Below are positions 43,513-52,486 of a DNA stretch of 64,000 nucleotides, piece after piece. The stretch covers positions 62,001 through 126,000 of the forward strand of contig CAVRQC010000025.1 in the NCBI GenBank assembly GCA_963723205.1, given 5' to 3'. The stretch is from CAVQBP01 sp963723205. Lineage in GTDB: Bacteria; Bacteroidota; Ignavibacteria; Ignavibacteriales; Ignavibacteriaceae. The stretch's first letter is position 1. The number at the start of each line of letters is the position of its first letter. Made by a program: the position numbers and the translations under genes. Under the pieces are notes generated by a model. That model was not told the DNA's origin. It was given only the letters and a program-made list of their open reading frames with translations, and searched no databases.

Positions 43513-46500
43513 TTGAAAATCAATTTGACCTGCAAAATTTTTAGTTTTAAATACTTAGCAATTGCTTGCCTTTTATTTTTCTTTTTTGGTGAAACTATTA
43601 CTCTATCTGCTCAACAAGATTCACTAAAAACAAGTATTAATGGTATTAACTGGGAAAAGAGAGAAAGTCAACATTTTATAATCATTTACAGGGAGATCGA
43701 TGCACCATTAGTTCCGCATATCTTAGAATCTGCAGAAAATGCACTTATCCCGTTAATGAAAATATTTCATTATAAACCTTCCGAAAAAATAATAATCAAC
43801 ACATTTGATATTTATGATTTTGGTTTTGCTTCTACTACAACTGTACCCCATAATTACATAAGGCTTGAAATAGAACCTCTTGAACATGGCTATGAATCTG
43901 TTCCGTACAATGATCGGTTTCAATGGATTATCAGTCATGAGTTAGTTCATATTTTAGTAAATGATCAAGCAAGCAATACTGAATCAATCATGAGAACTTT
44001 ATTCGGTAAGGTTGAACCGGAACAAAATCAGCCATTAACAATTCCTTTCAGCTTATTAACTAATTATAATCGTTATTCTCCACGATGGTACCAGGAGGCA
44101 CCAGCAGTTTTCATGGAAACCTGGTTAAGTGGCGGATATGGAAGGATTTTGGGAAGTTTTGATGAGATGTATTTCAGAAGCATGGTTTTAAATAAAGATG
44201 AATTTCCGTCTCCTATGCACTTGGAAACAATTTCCACACGAAATTCATTTTTATTGGAAACTTTATATTATTTATATGGGGCCCGTTTTATATCATATCT
44301 AACATTAAAGTACGGACCAGATAAATTGTTAAGATGGTTTACTACCAAAACCGGTGAATTTTATAAAAGTTTTAGAGGTAAATTTACGGATACATTCAAT
44401 ACTGATTTTAGTGACGAATGGAAAAATTTTATTTCTTTCGAAAAAGAATTTCAAAATGAAAATATTGCAAGATTAAAAAAATCGGAAGTAACACCACTAG
44501 AAAAATTAAAGGATGAACCTTTAGGCTGGATATCTGAACCATACGTTGATAAACTTGGCAGTAATATTTTCTTTAGTTATCATCACCCTGATCATTTAGC
44601 AGGTATTGCTAAATTAAATTTGAAAAATCATTCTATAAGGGAAATAGGAACATTACCAACTCCAAGCATTCTCCAGGTTTCATCAACTGCATATGATAAA
44701 AACTTAAATTTATTTTTTTATACTACAAACAACAATCAACTGTACAGGGATATCTGGGTTTTAAATGCTGCAAATAAAGAAAATAAATTATTATTCAGCA
44801 ATTGCAGAATAGGAGACTTAACAGTTGCACCGACCACCCATGATCTATGGGGAGTTCTTCATGCTAATGGCAAGGTCTCTTTAACTTATTCTCCTTATCC
44901 ATATAAGATAATGCTCCCTGTAATTGGTTTTAATGTTGGCGATGAAATTTTTGATTTGGCTGTAAGTCCTTCAGGAAAATTTTTATCTGCTGTTTTAAAG
45001 AGAAGTAACGGTAGTCAATCAATAATAGTTGCTAATGCCGATGACCTTAAACATAATAAACCATTTAATTATGAAACTATTTATTCACTTGGCTCGCCCG
45101 AAAGTCCATCGTGGAGCTCAAATGAAAATTTCATTTATTGGAGTTCTTATACAAATGGTGTTTCCAACATTTACAGAATTAATTTAGATGATAAAAATAT
45201 TCAAGCTATGAGTAATACTCTTAGCGGACTATTCAAACCTGTTTATCTGAATAAAGATTCTTTATTTGCTTTTGAATTTACTCCTGAAGGATTTTTACCG
45301 GTTATAATTCCTAATCATCCCGCTAAAAAATTATATGCCATTAAATATTTAGGAGAGGAATTACTTAATAAAAATCCGAAATTACAAGATTTAACGTTAA
45401 AGCCCGCAAGCCGGCTTAATATAAGACTCGGAAAGATAAATGATTATAACAGCATAACCAATTTATCAATAAACACTTTTATACCCGTTATTAGCGGTTT
45501 CCAAAACAAAAGGGTGCTTGGTTTTTATACTCATATTTCAGATCCTCTAATGATTAATGACATCACTATGGAATTTGGAGTATCGCCTTATTTTGTGCAG
45601 AATAAGTTTGTGAAAAGACAATTTAGACAAGGCATCTCCAAATTAGACTATCATTTTAAAGGTAAATACACCTACAAAAAAATTTTACAGCTTTCTGTAA
45701 ACTATAATGCTCCTGATTTTTATGATCTATTTAATGAAAGAAAACGGGGGATGACCGGTACAAATATTACATTGGAACACACACACTACTGGGTTTATGA
45801 TAATCCTTTGAAAATAAAACAAACTTCGAGCATTACTTATTATCGGGGGATAGAATCAATAAATGACAATTTAATTCCTGTAAGTGAACCGGATTTCTAT
45901 GTTGCCCAGACTAATTTTAACTCTAAAAATTTACGGCGCAGTATTGGAAGTACTGACTTTGAAAAAGGAAATGAATTCAATGTTACCTTTATGTTATTTG
46001 GTGCAAATCCAAAACACCCCCAACTAGCAGGTCAATTATATACCGAATGGGATGATTTTTCTACATATTTAATACCTCACAATATTTTTCACTTAAAAAT
46101 TGCAGCCGGTTACCATAATAGAAATCATAACTTAACGCAGTCCAGTTTCTTTTTCGGGGGTTTTGGAAATAGAAGAGTTGAAGATACTGAAGTTGACCAA
46201 TTCCGGAATGTATTCCGTTTCCCCGGAATACCGATTTACAGTTTAGCTGCAGATCGGTTTTTTAAGCTTATGTTTGAAACCGCTATTCCGCCATTAAGAT
46301 TCAGTAACTTAAGTATAGGTCCTCATTTTGTTGATTATATTGATCTATCATTTTACTCGCAAAATCTGTTAGTAGAATCGGAACAAGGAACTGCATATTT
46401 AGATGCAGGTGCACAATTAAACATTGTTTTCAAACACTGGTATAATTTAGAGTCTACCTTTTCTGCGGGAATTGCAAAAGCATGGTATGGTTCCGGAAAT

Positions 46501-46548
46501 TCAAAAGAATGGTTTTTATCTTTTAAACTGCTAAAAAATCTTTTCTAA
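43513..46548 (+). CDS. Exported peptidase MA-like zinc metallopeptidase with propeller and beta-barrel regions
   Basis: A 1011-residue protein. The TTG at 43513 gives a signal peptide (KYLAIACLLFFFFGETITLSAQ); another TTG at 43525 is an alternative. The N-terminal domain (about 30-290) has HELVH at 142-146 and, about 50 residues on, WYQEAPAVFMETW, the gluzincin/peptidase MA pattern. A middle region (about 310-620) has WD40/TolB-like strands (GKFLSAVLKRSNGSQSI, SPSWSSNENFIYWSS). The last 350 residues are rich in alternating strands ending in aromatic residues, like an outer-membrane barrel (SFKLLKNLF at the end). The substrate is unknown; adjacency makes the repeat protein a candidate. It follows the array after a terminator-like hairpin. 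Confidence 0.8.
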   Translation: MKINLTCKIFSFKYLAIACLLFFFFGETITLSAQQDSLKTSINGINWEKRESQHFIIIYREIDAPLVPHILESAENALIPLMKIFHYKPSEKIIINTFDIYDFGFASTTTVPHNYIRLEIEPLEHGYESVPYNDRFQWIISHELVHILVNDQASNTESIMRTLFGKVEPEQNQPLTIPFSLLTNYNRYSPRWYQEAPAVFMETWLSGGYGRILGSFDEMYFRSMVLNKDEFPSPMHLETISTRNSFLLETLYYLYGARFISYLTLKYGPDKLLRWFTTKTGEFYKSFRGKFTDTFNTDFSDEWKNFISFEKEFQNENIARLKKSEVTPLEKLKDEPLGWISEPYVDKLGSNIFFSYHHPDHLAGIAKLNLKNHSIREIGTLPTPSILQVSSTAYDKNLNLFFYTTNNNQLYRDIWVLNAANKENKLLFSNCRIGDLTVAPTTHDLWGVLHANGKVSLTYSPYPYKIMLPVIGFNVGDEIFDLAVSPSGKFLSAVLKRSNGSQSIIVANADDLKHNKPFNYETIYSLGSPESPSWSSNENFIYWSSYTNGVSNIYRINLDDKNIQAMSNTLSGLFKPVYLNKDSLFAFEFTPEGFLPVIIPNHPAKKLYAIKYLGEELLNKNPKLQDLTLKPASRLNIRLGKINDYNSITNLSINTFIPVISGFQNKRVLGFYTHISDPLMINDITMEFGVSPYFVQNKFVKRQFRQGISKLDYHFKGKYTYKKILQLSVNYNAPDFYDLFNERKRGMTGTNITLEHTHYWVYDNPLKIKQTSSITYYRGIESINDNLIPVSEPDFYVAQTNFNSKNLRRSIGSTDFEKGNEFNVTFMLFGANPKHPQLAGQLYTEWDDFSTYLIPHNIFHLKIAAGYHNRNHNLTQSSFFFGGFGNRRVEDTEVDQFRNVFRFPGIPIYSLAADRFFKLMFETAIPPLRFSNLSIGPHFVDYIDLSFYSQNLLVESEQGTAYLDAGAQLNIVFKHWYNLESTFSAGIAKAWYGSGNSKEWFLSFKLLKNLF

Positions 46549-46566
46549 CTCCTTATTTAGTAATTG

Positions 46567-46594
46567 AAAAAAGCAGATAAAGATATCTGCTTTT
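46567..46594. terminator. Bidirectional terminator between convergent genes
   Basis: AGCAGATA (46572-46579) and TATCTGCT (46584-46591), with loop AAGA, are flanked by A-rich sequence on the left and T-rich on the right, so it can work in both directions. It separates the metallopeptidase gene from the minus-strand lipoprotein gene. Confidence 0.85.
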
Positions 46595-46608
46595 CAAAAA
46601 ATAATAAA

Positions 46609-47217
46609 TTATCTGCACCAACCATATATTGAAAAGTGGGGAATCTGTGCATCTTCTACAATTAAAACTCCATCATTGATAACTAGTTGCTTATATTCAA
46701 TACGCTGAAAAGAACCATCGGGAGCTAAATATACATAATCCAATTTTTTCTTATCAACTCCATTTAGATCTACCCCATTAATTTTAAGATTAAATATTAA
46801 TGGTTTATCAAAGGTCTCAGGGCTTGGGTAAAAAATGGCGGTTCCGGTATTACTATTAATTATCATCTGAATATTCTTTTCACCGGAATATGCCCCGGCA
46901 GGAACTTCAATAGATGCATCTATTAAAACATTAACAAAACCTTTTACAACATAATTAATATTTAATTCAACAATTCCTCCTGTTTCTCCATCAATAACTT
47001 TTGATGCAGAATATTCACTATCTGCAACCATTCCGGGATTTGCCGGTAATTCTATCCAGCTTCTTTTTTGAGCAATTTGATTTGTACTATCAGTCTGATC
47101 AGTGTTGTTTATTTGATCTGTATTAGTTTGATTTGCAGTTTCAGGATTTACTATTGAGTCGCTGCATCCTATTAAGATGGGAATTACAACTGCTACAGCA
47201 ACCAGAATTTTTTGCAT
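46609..47217 (-). CDS. Predicted lipoprotein with C-terminal SIYGWCR
   Basis: A 202-residue lipoprotein (signal ending LIGC, Cys18), followed by a Thr/Asn/Asp-rich linker. The folded part has a strand pattern like ZU5-type modules: NVLIDASIEVPAGAYSGEKN, PLIFNLKINGVDL, YVYLAPDGSFQRIEY, and the end IPHFSIYGWCR. I recognise no defined function. The final seven residues SIYGWCR differ at one position from the end of every repeat of the protein at 42579-43424 (SIYGWTR), and both proteins end at that Arg. This could be a shared recognition motif or coincidence. The gene is probably monocistronic. Confidence 0.65.
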   Translation of the reverse strand: MQKILVAVAVVIPILIGCSDSIVNPETANQTNTDQINNTDQTDSTNQIAQKRSWIELPANPGMVADSEYSASKVIDGETGGIVELNINYVVKGFVNVLIDASIEVPAGAYSGEKNIQMIINSNTGTAIFYPSPETFDKPLIFNLKINGVDLNGVDKKKLDYVYLAPDGSFQRIEYKQLVINDGVLIVEDAQIPHFSIYGWCR

Positions 47218-47537
47218 TTTAACCTCATTTCAGTAACAAAAATTGATATTGATTATTCAATGAAAATGCCAAACAAGGTTAAAGAAAAATTTACCTGATG
47301 AAATTTCTGCATAATTGTATTCGGTAATAATTACTTTAGTTAATGCGCAATAATTACTGTATATAAAGAAAAATCATGTTTAAATTTGAAACATTTATTT
47401 AAGAATATTTTTACATAATTATAAATAAACTCTTTCCTTCCCTATTTTTTTAAGATTTTAGCGGTTATTTCAAGGAAAACATATTTTGCATTTCTTTATA
47501 AAAGGTTATATTACACTATTAAAAATTAGCTAAATAG
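47218..47537. other. 320-bp intergenic region
   Basis: This gap separates divergent genes. Apart from the promoter-like pair at 47486-47514 and two AATAATTACT words (near 47325 and 47350), I see nothing recognisable. It is AT-rich, and no reading frame of useful length was seen. Confidence 0.5.
47486..47514 (+). promoter_or_regulatory. Sigma-70 like promoter of the sensor kinase operon
   Basis: TTGCAT (47486-47491) and TATTAC (47509-47514) are separated by 17 bp, ending 24 bp before the ATG of the first kinase gene. Spacing is ideal; the hexamers are partial matches. Confidence 0.4.
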
Positions 47538-48836
47538 ATGAAGTTTTCAGAGTTAAAAAATAAAATTGACGATGCCCAAAAAAATTCTGTAACAGATGAA
47601 GCTGTAAGGGTTAAAAACCTTGAAGTGATTCTTGATATTGTAAAAAGCATAAACAGGACCCTTATTATTGAAGATGTTCTTGAATTAGTTCTAAAAAATG
47701 CAATAAAATTAACAAATTCCGAAAGAGGATTTATAGTTTTGTCGGGGAATTTAGGCAACCTTGAATATAAAATAGGATTAGACGCAGAAGACAATTCACT
47801 TCCCGAAAACTTATTCAATGTAAGTACTACCGTTGTAAAAGATGTTTTCGAAACAGGCCAATCAAAATTTATAGAATCTGCACAAAGCGACACAAACTAC
47901 GATTCCAGTAAAAGTATTTTAAGACTTGAATTACAGACAATTCTTTGCGCTCCTTTAATTACTGATGAAAAGAAAATCGGGGTTATTTATGTTGATAGTA
48001 AACAGCTTCATAAAATAAAAATCAGGGAAATAACAGATACCTTTGAAATTCTTGCCGGGCAAGCTGCTACTGCTATTAGAAATGCTCAATTATATAATGG
48101 TCAGGTTAACGCTTACAATGCTTTGCAGGAAGCAAATGTACACTTAATACAGGCAGAAAGAAAAGCACTAAAATCAAGCATAGATTCTGAAATCGGACAG
48201 TCTCTGCAAGGATTGGTACATTTGGCACTTTTAGAAACAGAAAGTTTGATGAGGACTATTGAGAAAACCAGTAAAGATTTCGAAAGAGAATTGGAAAAAA
48301 CCGACCCGATAATATTTGATAGATTAAAATTGAAAGCCAAAGTTGCCAGCGACAGTATAAGAAGCATTCAAAAATATGCCCAGGTGTTGTTGGAAACTTC
48401 TGTAATGAATCTTAACAAAGACAGTGGTGATTTAAACCGTACAATTCAATCGGTAATAAAATATCTTGCCCCGATGAAAAAATTTAACAAGATTATCTTT
48501 AAAACAGAATTCAACACTTTGCCTCCCTGTAATTATGATTCTGAACAGATACAACACTTGTTCGTCCAGCTTTTTACAAATTCTGCCGAAGCTAAACCAA
48601 ATGCAACTATTTTGACAAGGTCATCCTATGAAAACAGTAAAGTTCATATTATTGTTGAAGATGATGGCCCGGGATTTCCGGCTGGTAATAAAAATTCATT
48701 CCTGGAATTACCTTCATCAAATAGAAGCGGTTATGGATTGTTTTTATGTAAAAGTATAACTGATCGGCATAACGGACAAATAAATATTTTAGATATGGAG
48801 AATGGTGCTGCAATTGAAATATCATTACCAGTTTAA
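47538..48836 (+). CDS. GAF-domain protein with histidine-kinase ATPase domain
   Basis: A 432-residue cytoplasmic protein. A GAF domain lies at about residues 30-175 (EDVLELVLKNAIKLTNSERGF ... LCAPLITDEKKIGVIYVDSK). A helical dimerisation region follows, then a HATPase_c domain with N-box LFTNSAEAKP, G1 DDGPGF and G2 SGYGLFLCKSI. The H-box of a normal DHp domain (HE..NPL) is missing; the matching helix reads SSIDSEIGQSLQ. It may therefore not autophosphorylate on His and could act as an ATP-binding regulator. It is followed after 24 bp by a canonical hybrid kinase, suggesting partner proteins. Confidence 0.82.
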   Translation: MKFSELKNKIDDAQKNSVTDEAVRVKNLEVILDIVKSINRTLIIEDVLELVLKNAIKLTNSERGFIVLSGNLGNLEYKIGLDAEDNSLPENLFNVSTTVVKDVFETGQSKFIESAQSDTNYDSSKSILRLELQTILCAPLITDEKKIGVIYVDSKQLHKIKIREITDTFEILAGQAATAIRNAQLYNGQVNAYNALQEANVHLIQAERKALKSSIDSEIGQSLQGLVHLALLETESLMRTIEKTSKDFERELEKTDPIIFDRLKLKAKVASDSIRSIQKYAQVLLETSVMNLNKDSGDLNRTIQSVIKYLAPMKKFNKIIFKTEFNTLPPCNYDSEQIQHLFVQLFTNSAEAKPNATILTRSSYENSKVHIIVEDDGPGFPAGNKNSFLELPSSNRSGYGLFLCKSITDRHNGQINILDMENGAAIEISLPV

Positions 48837-48860
48837 TTAAATCAAAGGCTCACTAGCATT

Positions 48861-50375
48861 ATGCCAATCAACGTTCTTAAATATTTCAATCTACTTTATG
48901 ACCCGATTCACCTACCAATTGAAATCATTAATAAAGAAGGTAAAATTGTATATGTTAATCCGGCTTTTATTTATCAGTGGGATTATAGTTTCTCTGAGTT
49001 AAAAGAATATTCGGTTTTCAATGATTCAGAAATCAAAAACAATAAAATAATTGAAAGTATTAATCATGTATTTGAAACTAAAACAAGTGTTTCAATTGAT
49101 AATTATACCGATTCTCTTCTTAAAAGCAAACAAATAACTAAACCTATTTTCAGAACCAAAATTTTTTGCATCTCTTTAAACTCTAAGGATTATGTTGTCC
49201 TTATGCATGAGGATGAAACCGAAGTTGTGTTGATGAATGAGGAATTCAACAAAGCAAGAGATTCACAAAAAGAAGCAGATAGACTAAAGAATAATTTTCT
49301 AAATGTACTTTCACATGAATTAAGGACACCTTTAAATATTATCTTGGGCTATTCCTCCATTATTAAAGAAAGTATGAAGGATAAAATTAGCCCGGAAGAT
49401 CGGATTTATCTTGATAACCTGTACAGCGGAAGTGAGAGATTATTTAAAAGTATAACACAGATGCTCGAATTTGCTCAAATTGAAGCAGAAAATTATAAGC
49501 TTAATTTTGAAACAATTAACTTGGTAACTATTCTGCAAAGCTGTATTGCAACGACGAGAGAAAACACCAAGAATAAAAATGTTGTTATAAATTCAAACTT
49601 TAATATTAAAGATATTTATGTTAATGTAGATATTCAAACTGTGGAAAATATTTTTAATAATTTGCTGAATAATGCAATAAAATTTACAAAACAAGGATTT
49701 GTTGAGGTAGAAACAAGTCTGCTCCTGGATCGGGAATTAGCTGTTGTTAGAATTAAAGACTCAGGTGTAGGCATATCAGCTGAATATATGGATCATTTAT
49801 TTCAGCCGTTTAGTCAGGAAGACCTTAATATCGGAAGGAATTATGAGGGTAATGGTCTAGGCTTAGCTTTATCGAAAAGATACCTTGAAAAAATGGGAGG
49901 TTCTCTGCTTGTAGATAGTATTAAGGGGGTTGGTACAACCGTTACCTTTACACTCCCGCTTTCACCAGGACACAGCAAAAACAAGAAAATACCTGAAGTA
50001 GATAAAAATGTTCATCTGAAGAAAATATTAATGCTTGATGATTCCAGCGATTCATACGGTTTAATTAATGCGTTTCTTAAGAAAAGCTTTGAAATCGAAG
50101 TTTATAATTTCGGGGATTTTCAACTTGAAATGTTAAATAAAAAAGATTATAGGATAATTGTATTTGATGTTAATCCAAACAGATGGAATGAGAGCATTGA
50201 GATTTGTAAAGAGATAAAAGATTATGACAGCTTTAACCGGCCATTAATAATTATTTCCAGTGAATTTGCCGGAGATAGGATAAGAGAATTTTATGAAGCA
50301 GGTGCTGATAAATTCCTCGTTAAGCCTTTCTCTAAAAACGAATTGGTAAAATCATTGGATGAATTAAATGCTTAA
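48861..50375 (+). CDS. PAS-domain hybrid sensor histidine kinase with receiver
   Basis: A 504-residue soluble protein. A PAS domain (about 10-125, with IVYVNPAFIYQWDYSF) is followed by HisKA with LSHELRTPL (His152), a HATPase_c domain (N-box NIFNNLLNNAIKFT, G1 KDSGVGIS, G2 GNGLGLALSKRYL), and a C-terminal receiver domain from about 387 (KILMLDDSS, Asp436 in IVFDVN, Lys in FLVKPF). No membrane helices are visible, so it senses an internal signal. The partner regulator is unknown. Confidence 0.9.
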   Translation: MPINVLKYFNLLYDPIHLPIEIINKEGKIVYVNPAFIYQWDYSFSELKEYSVFNDSEIKNNKIIESINHVFETKTSVSIDNYTDSLLKSKQITKPIFRTKIFCISLNSKDYVVLMHEDETEVVLMNEEFNKARDSQKEADRLKNNFLNVLSHELRTPLNIILGYSSIIKESMKDKISPEDRIYLDNLYSGSERLFKSITQMLEFAQIEAENYKLNFETINLVTILQSCIATTRENTKNKNVVINSNFNIKDIYVNVDIQTVENIFNNLLNNAIKFTKQGFVEVETSLLLDRELAVVRIKDSGVGISAEYMDHLFQPFSQEDLNIGRNYEGNGLGLALSKRYLEKMGGSLLVDSIKGVGTTVTFTLPLSPGHSKNKKIPEVDKNVHLKKILMLDDSSDSYGLINAFLKKSFEIEVYNFGDFQLEMLNKKDYRIIVFDVNPNRWNESIEICKEIKDYDSFNRPLIIISSEFAGDRIREFYEAGADKFLVKPFSKNELVKSLDELNA

Positions 50376-50461
50376 TATCTTCTCTGCCAGATGATTATCG
50401 AAAAAGTTTCCCGGATTTTCTTAAATCTTTAATTAATATGGATAAGACCTGAGGTTCTTAG

Positions 50462-51121
50462 ATGGGGAAAAATAATCCTGAACATTCATATTTTATTCAG
50501 CTAAAAAAGAATTGGTTAGATTACTTATCCGGCCGTAATTCATGGGTGGAACTGACTATTACTTTAATTTTGCTAGTAGTCACACTTATTTTTTTCACAC
50601 ATTTTATAAATGCAGTTGAGGCAAGAAATGGAGTAGAGCTAAATGATCCGGTATTAAAATTATTTTATCCAATTGATTTATCGGGTTTTATTTTCAGCGT
50701 TATTTACATTTCTGTAGTTATTGGCCTAATTACCCTTCTTACTAATCCAAAGAGACTTGTGTTTGCTTTGCAAGTATATACACTTGTAGTTTTGGTTAGA
50801 ATTATAACTTTGTATTTAACACCTTTAAATGCCCCGGGAAATATGATCCTATTAGTTGATCCAATAGTTAAAAATCTTGGTACAGGTCAGCTATTAACAA
50901 AAGATTTGTTCTTTTCGGGTCACACAGCTACGATGTTCTTTTTATTCCTGGTTTCCGTAAATAAGAAAATGAAATTATTTTTCTTTTTTGGTTTCGTATT
51001 AATAGCACTAGCTGTCCTTCTACAGCATGTTCATTACACCATAGATGTAGTGGCAGCACCTTTCTTTACATATACTTCATTCCGTATTATTTTATTAATT
51101 AGAAATAAATACCAATTTTAA
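50462..51121 (+). CDS. PAP2-like membrane phosphatase (sphingomyelin synthase-like domain)
   Basis: A 219-residue integral membrane protein with about six helices. The conserved active-site parts are present: FSGHTATMFF (phosphatase motif with SGH) and HVHYTIDVVAAP (His/Asp motif), as in the PAP2_C group of lipid phosphate phosphatases/sphingomyelin synthases. A substrate such as phosphatidic acid or undecaprenyl-PP cannot be chosen. It starts 86 bp after the kinase gene in the same direction. Confidence 0.82.
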   Translation: MGKNNPEHSYFIQLKKNWLDYLSGRNSWVELTITLILLVVTLIFFTHFINAVEARNGVELNDPVLKLFYPIDLSGFIFSVIYISVVIGLITLLTNPKRLVFALQVYTLVVLVRIITLYLTPLNAPGNMILLVDPIVKNLGTGQLLTKDLFFSGHTATMFFLFLVSVNKKMKLFFFFGFVLIALAVLLQHVHYTIDVVAAPFFTYTSFRIILLIRNKYQF

Positions 51122-51186
51122 ATTAAGGTCTTGGATACATTTAAATTTTATTATTATATTAGACAAAATTTAAATGGTTATTTAAA

Positions 51187-51525
51187 ATGGAAAAAGAAAA
51201 TAATTCAGATATTATCGAATTATCCGGAATTATAAACCGGAATTTTTCAGAGATCTCTCCAGGATTTATTTTAAGTGCCGGGGATATCAACAACATTGAA
51301 GAGATGAAAAGATATTTATCAGCTAAGATTAATATTTTTCTGGAAGAAAAATATGATTCATTGATCAATATACTTTACAGGATCGATATTGATGATAAAA
51401 AGATAGAAACAGCATTTTCCCATGAGAAAAGAGAACACATTCCTGATAAAATAGCGGATTTAATCATAGAAAGACAATTACAAAAAATTCATTTTAGAAA
51501 AATGTATAAAGAAGGAAAACTTTAG
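51187..51525 (+). CDS. Small hypothetical protein (112 residues)
   Basis: A soluble, charged protein without a signal peptide. Helix-rich segments (EEMKRYLSAKINIFLEEKYDSLINILYRIDIDDKKIETAF, split here only to note the central YRIDI word) and IPDKIADLIIERQLQKIHFRK suggest an all-helical fold. I do not recognise the family. The ATG follows a weak upstream AAAA-rich stretch. The gene fits between PAP2 and the ABC ATPase in the same direction; a function cannot be inferred. Confidence 0.6.
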   Translation: MEKENNSDIIELSGIINRNFSEISPGFILSAGDINNIEEMKRYLSAKINIFLEEKYDSLINILYRIDIDDKKIETAFSHEKREHIPDKIADLIIERQLQKIHFRKMYKEGKL

Positions 51526-51592
51526 CAAAACACTTATATAAATTTCCTTATTCTTACCTGAATTATTCGAATCGGCAAATCTATAAAACTTT

Positions 51593-52329
51593 ATGTCAAT
51601 ACAGCTAAAACAAATAAATAAAAGTTATGATAATGTTAAAGCATTAAATGACATTTCGTTGAAAATTGAAGAGGGAAAAACTACTGTTTTAATCGGCTCA
51701 AGCGGTTGCGGTAAAACAACATTAATTAGGATTATTATTGGTTTAATAAAAAAAGATTCCGGAGAAGTTATTATTGATAACAGGGAAATATCTTCGGTCG
51801 ATCTTTTAGAAATACGTAAACAAATGGGATATGTAGTTCAGGATGGAGGACTTTTTCCTCATTTAACCGCAAAAAAGAATGTTTCCCTCATTGCTGAATA
51901 TGTTGGATGGGCAAAAGATAAAATTGAAAAGAGAATAAACGAATTGTCTGTGCTTACTAAGTTTCCATTAAATGGATTGGAAAGATATCCCGCCGAACTT
52001 TCCGGTGGACAAAAGCAAAGGGTTAGTCTAATGCGTGCATTAATGCTTGATCCTAAAATCCTTCTTTTAGACGAACCTCTTGGTGCATTAGACCCTTTAA
52101 TCAGATATGATCTGCAGGAGGATTTAAAAAAATCTTTAAAGAGCTAAAAAAAACAGTCATTCTTGTTACACATGATTTAAGTGAAGCCAGATTTTTTGGA
52201 GATAAAATCGTTCTATTAATGAATGGCAGAATTATCCAGACCGGTTCAATAGAGGATTTGATAAAAAGACCAAAGAATGAATTTGTAACTAAATTCATTA
52301 CAGCCCAAAGAGCTTTTGAAGTTAATTAA
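51593..52329 (+). CDS. Osmoprotectant-type ABC transporter ATPase split by a -1 frameshift
   Basis: The zero frame (51593-52147) encodes 184 residues with Walker A GSSGCGKT (35-42), Q-loop YVVQDGGLFPHLT, signature LSGGQKQRVSL and Walker B ILLLDEPLGALD, then stops. Reading one base back after the A_AAA_AAA at 52126-52132 continues the family sequence (IFKELKKTVILVTHDLSEA, H-loop VTHDL, then FVTKFI) to a TAA at 52329, about 245 residues in total. The best partner is the fused permease/binding protein at 6561-8099 (QAT/OpuC type). Either a programmed -1 frameshift, a real mutation (pseudogene) or a homopolymer sequencing error could explain it. There is no CBS domain, as in short members. Confidence 0.75.
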
Positions 52330-52486
52330 TTTATGTAATAAAATAATTACTATATTAATTAACTCACTTGTAAACCTACACAAATGGATAGGTAAAAAAC
52401 ACTCCATTCGGGTAATATCCTAATTCAATATATTTATTTATCTTATTGCAGTAATATAAATAGATGACAAAATTAGGTGTGTTTAC

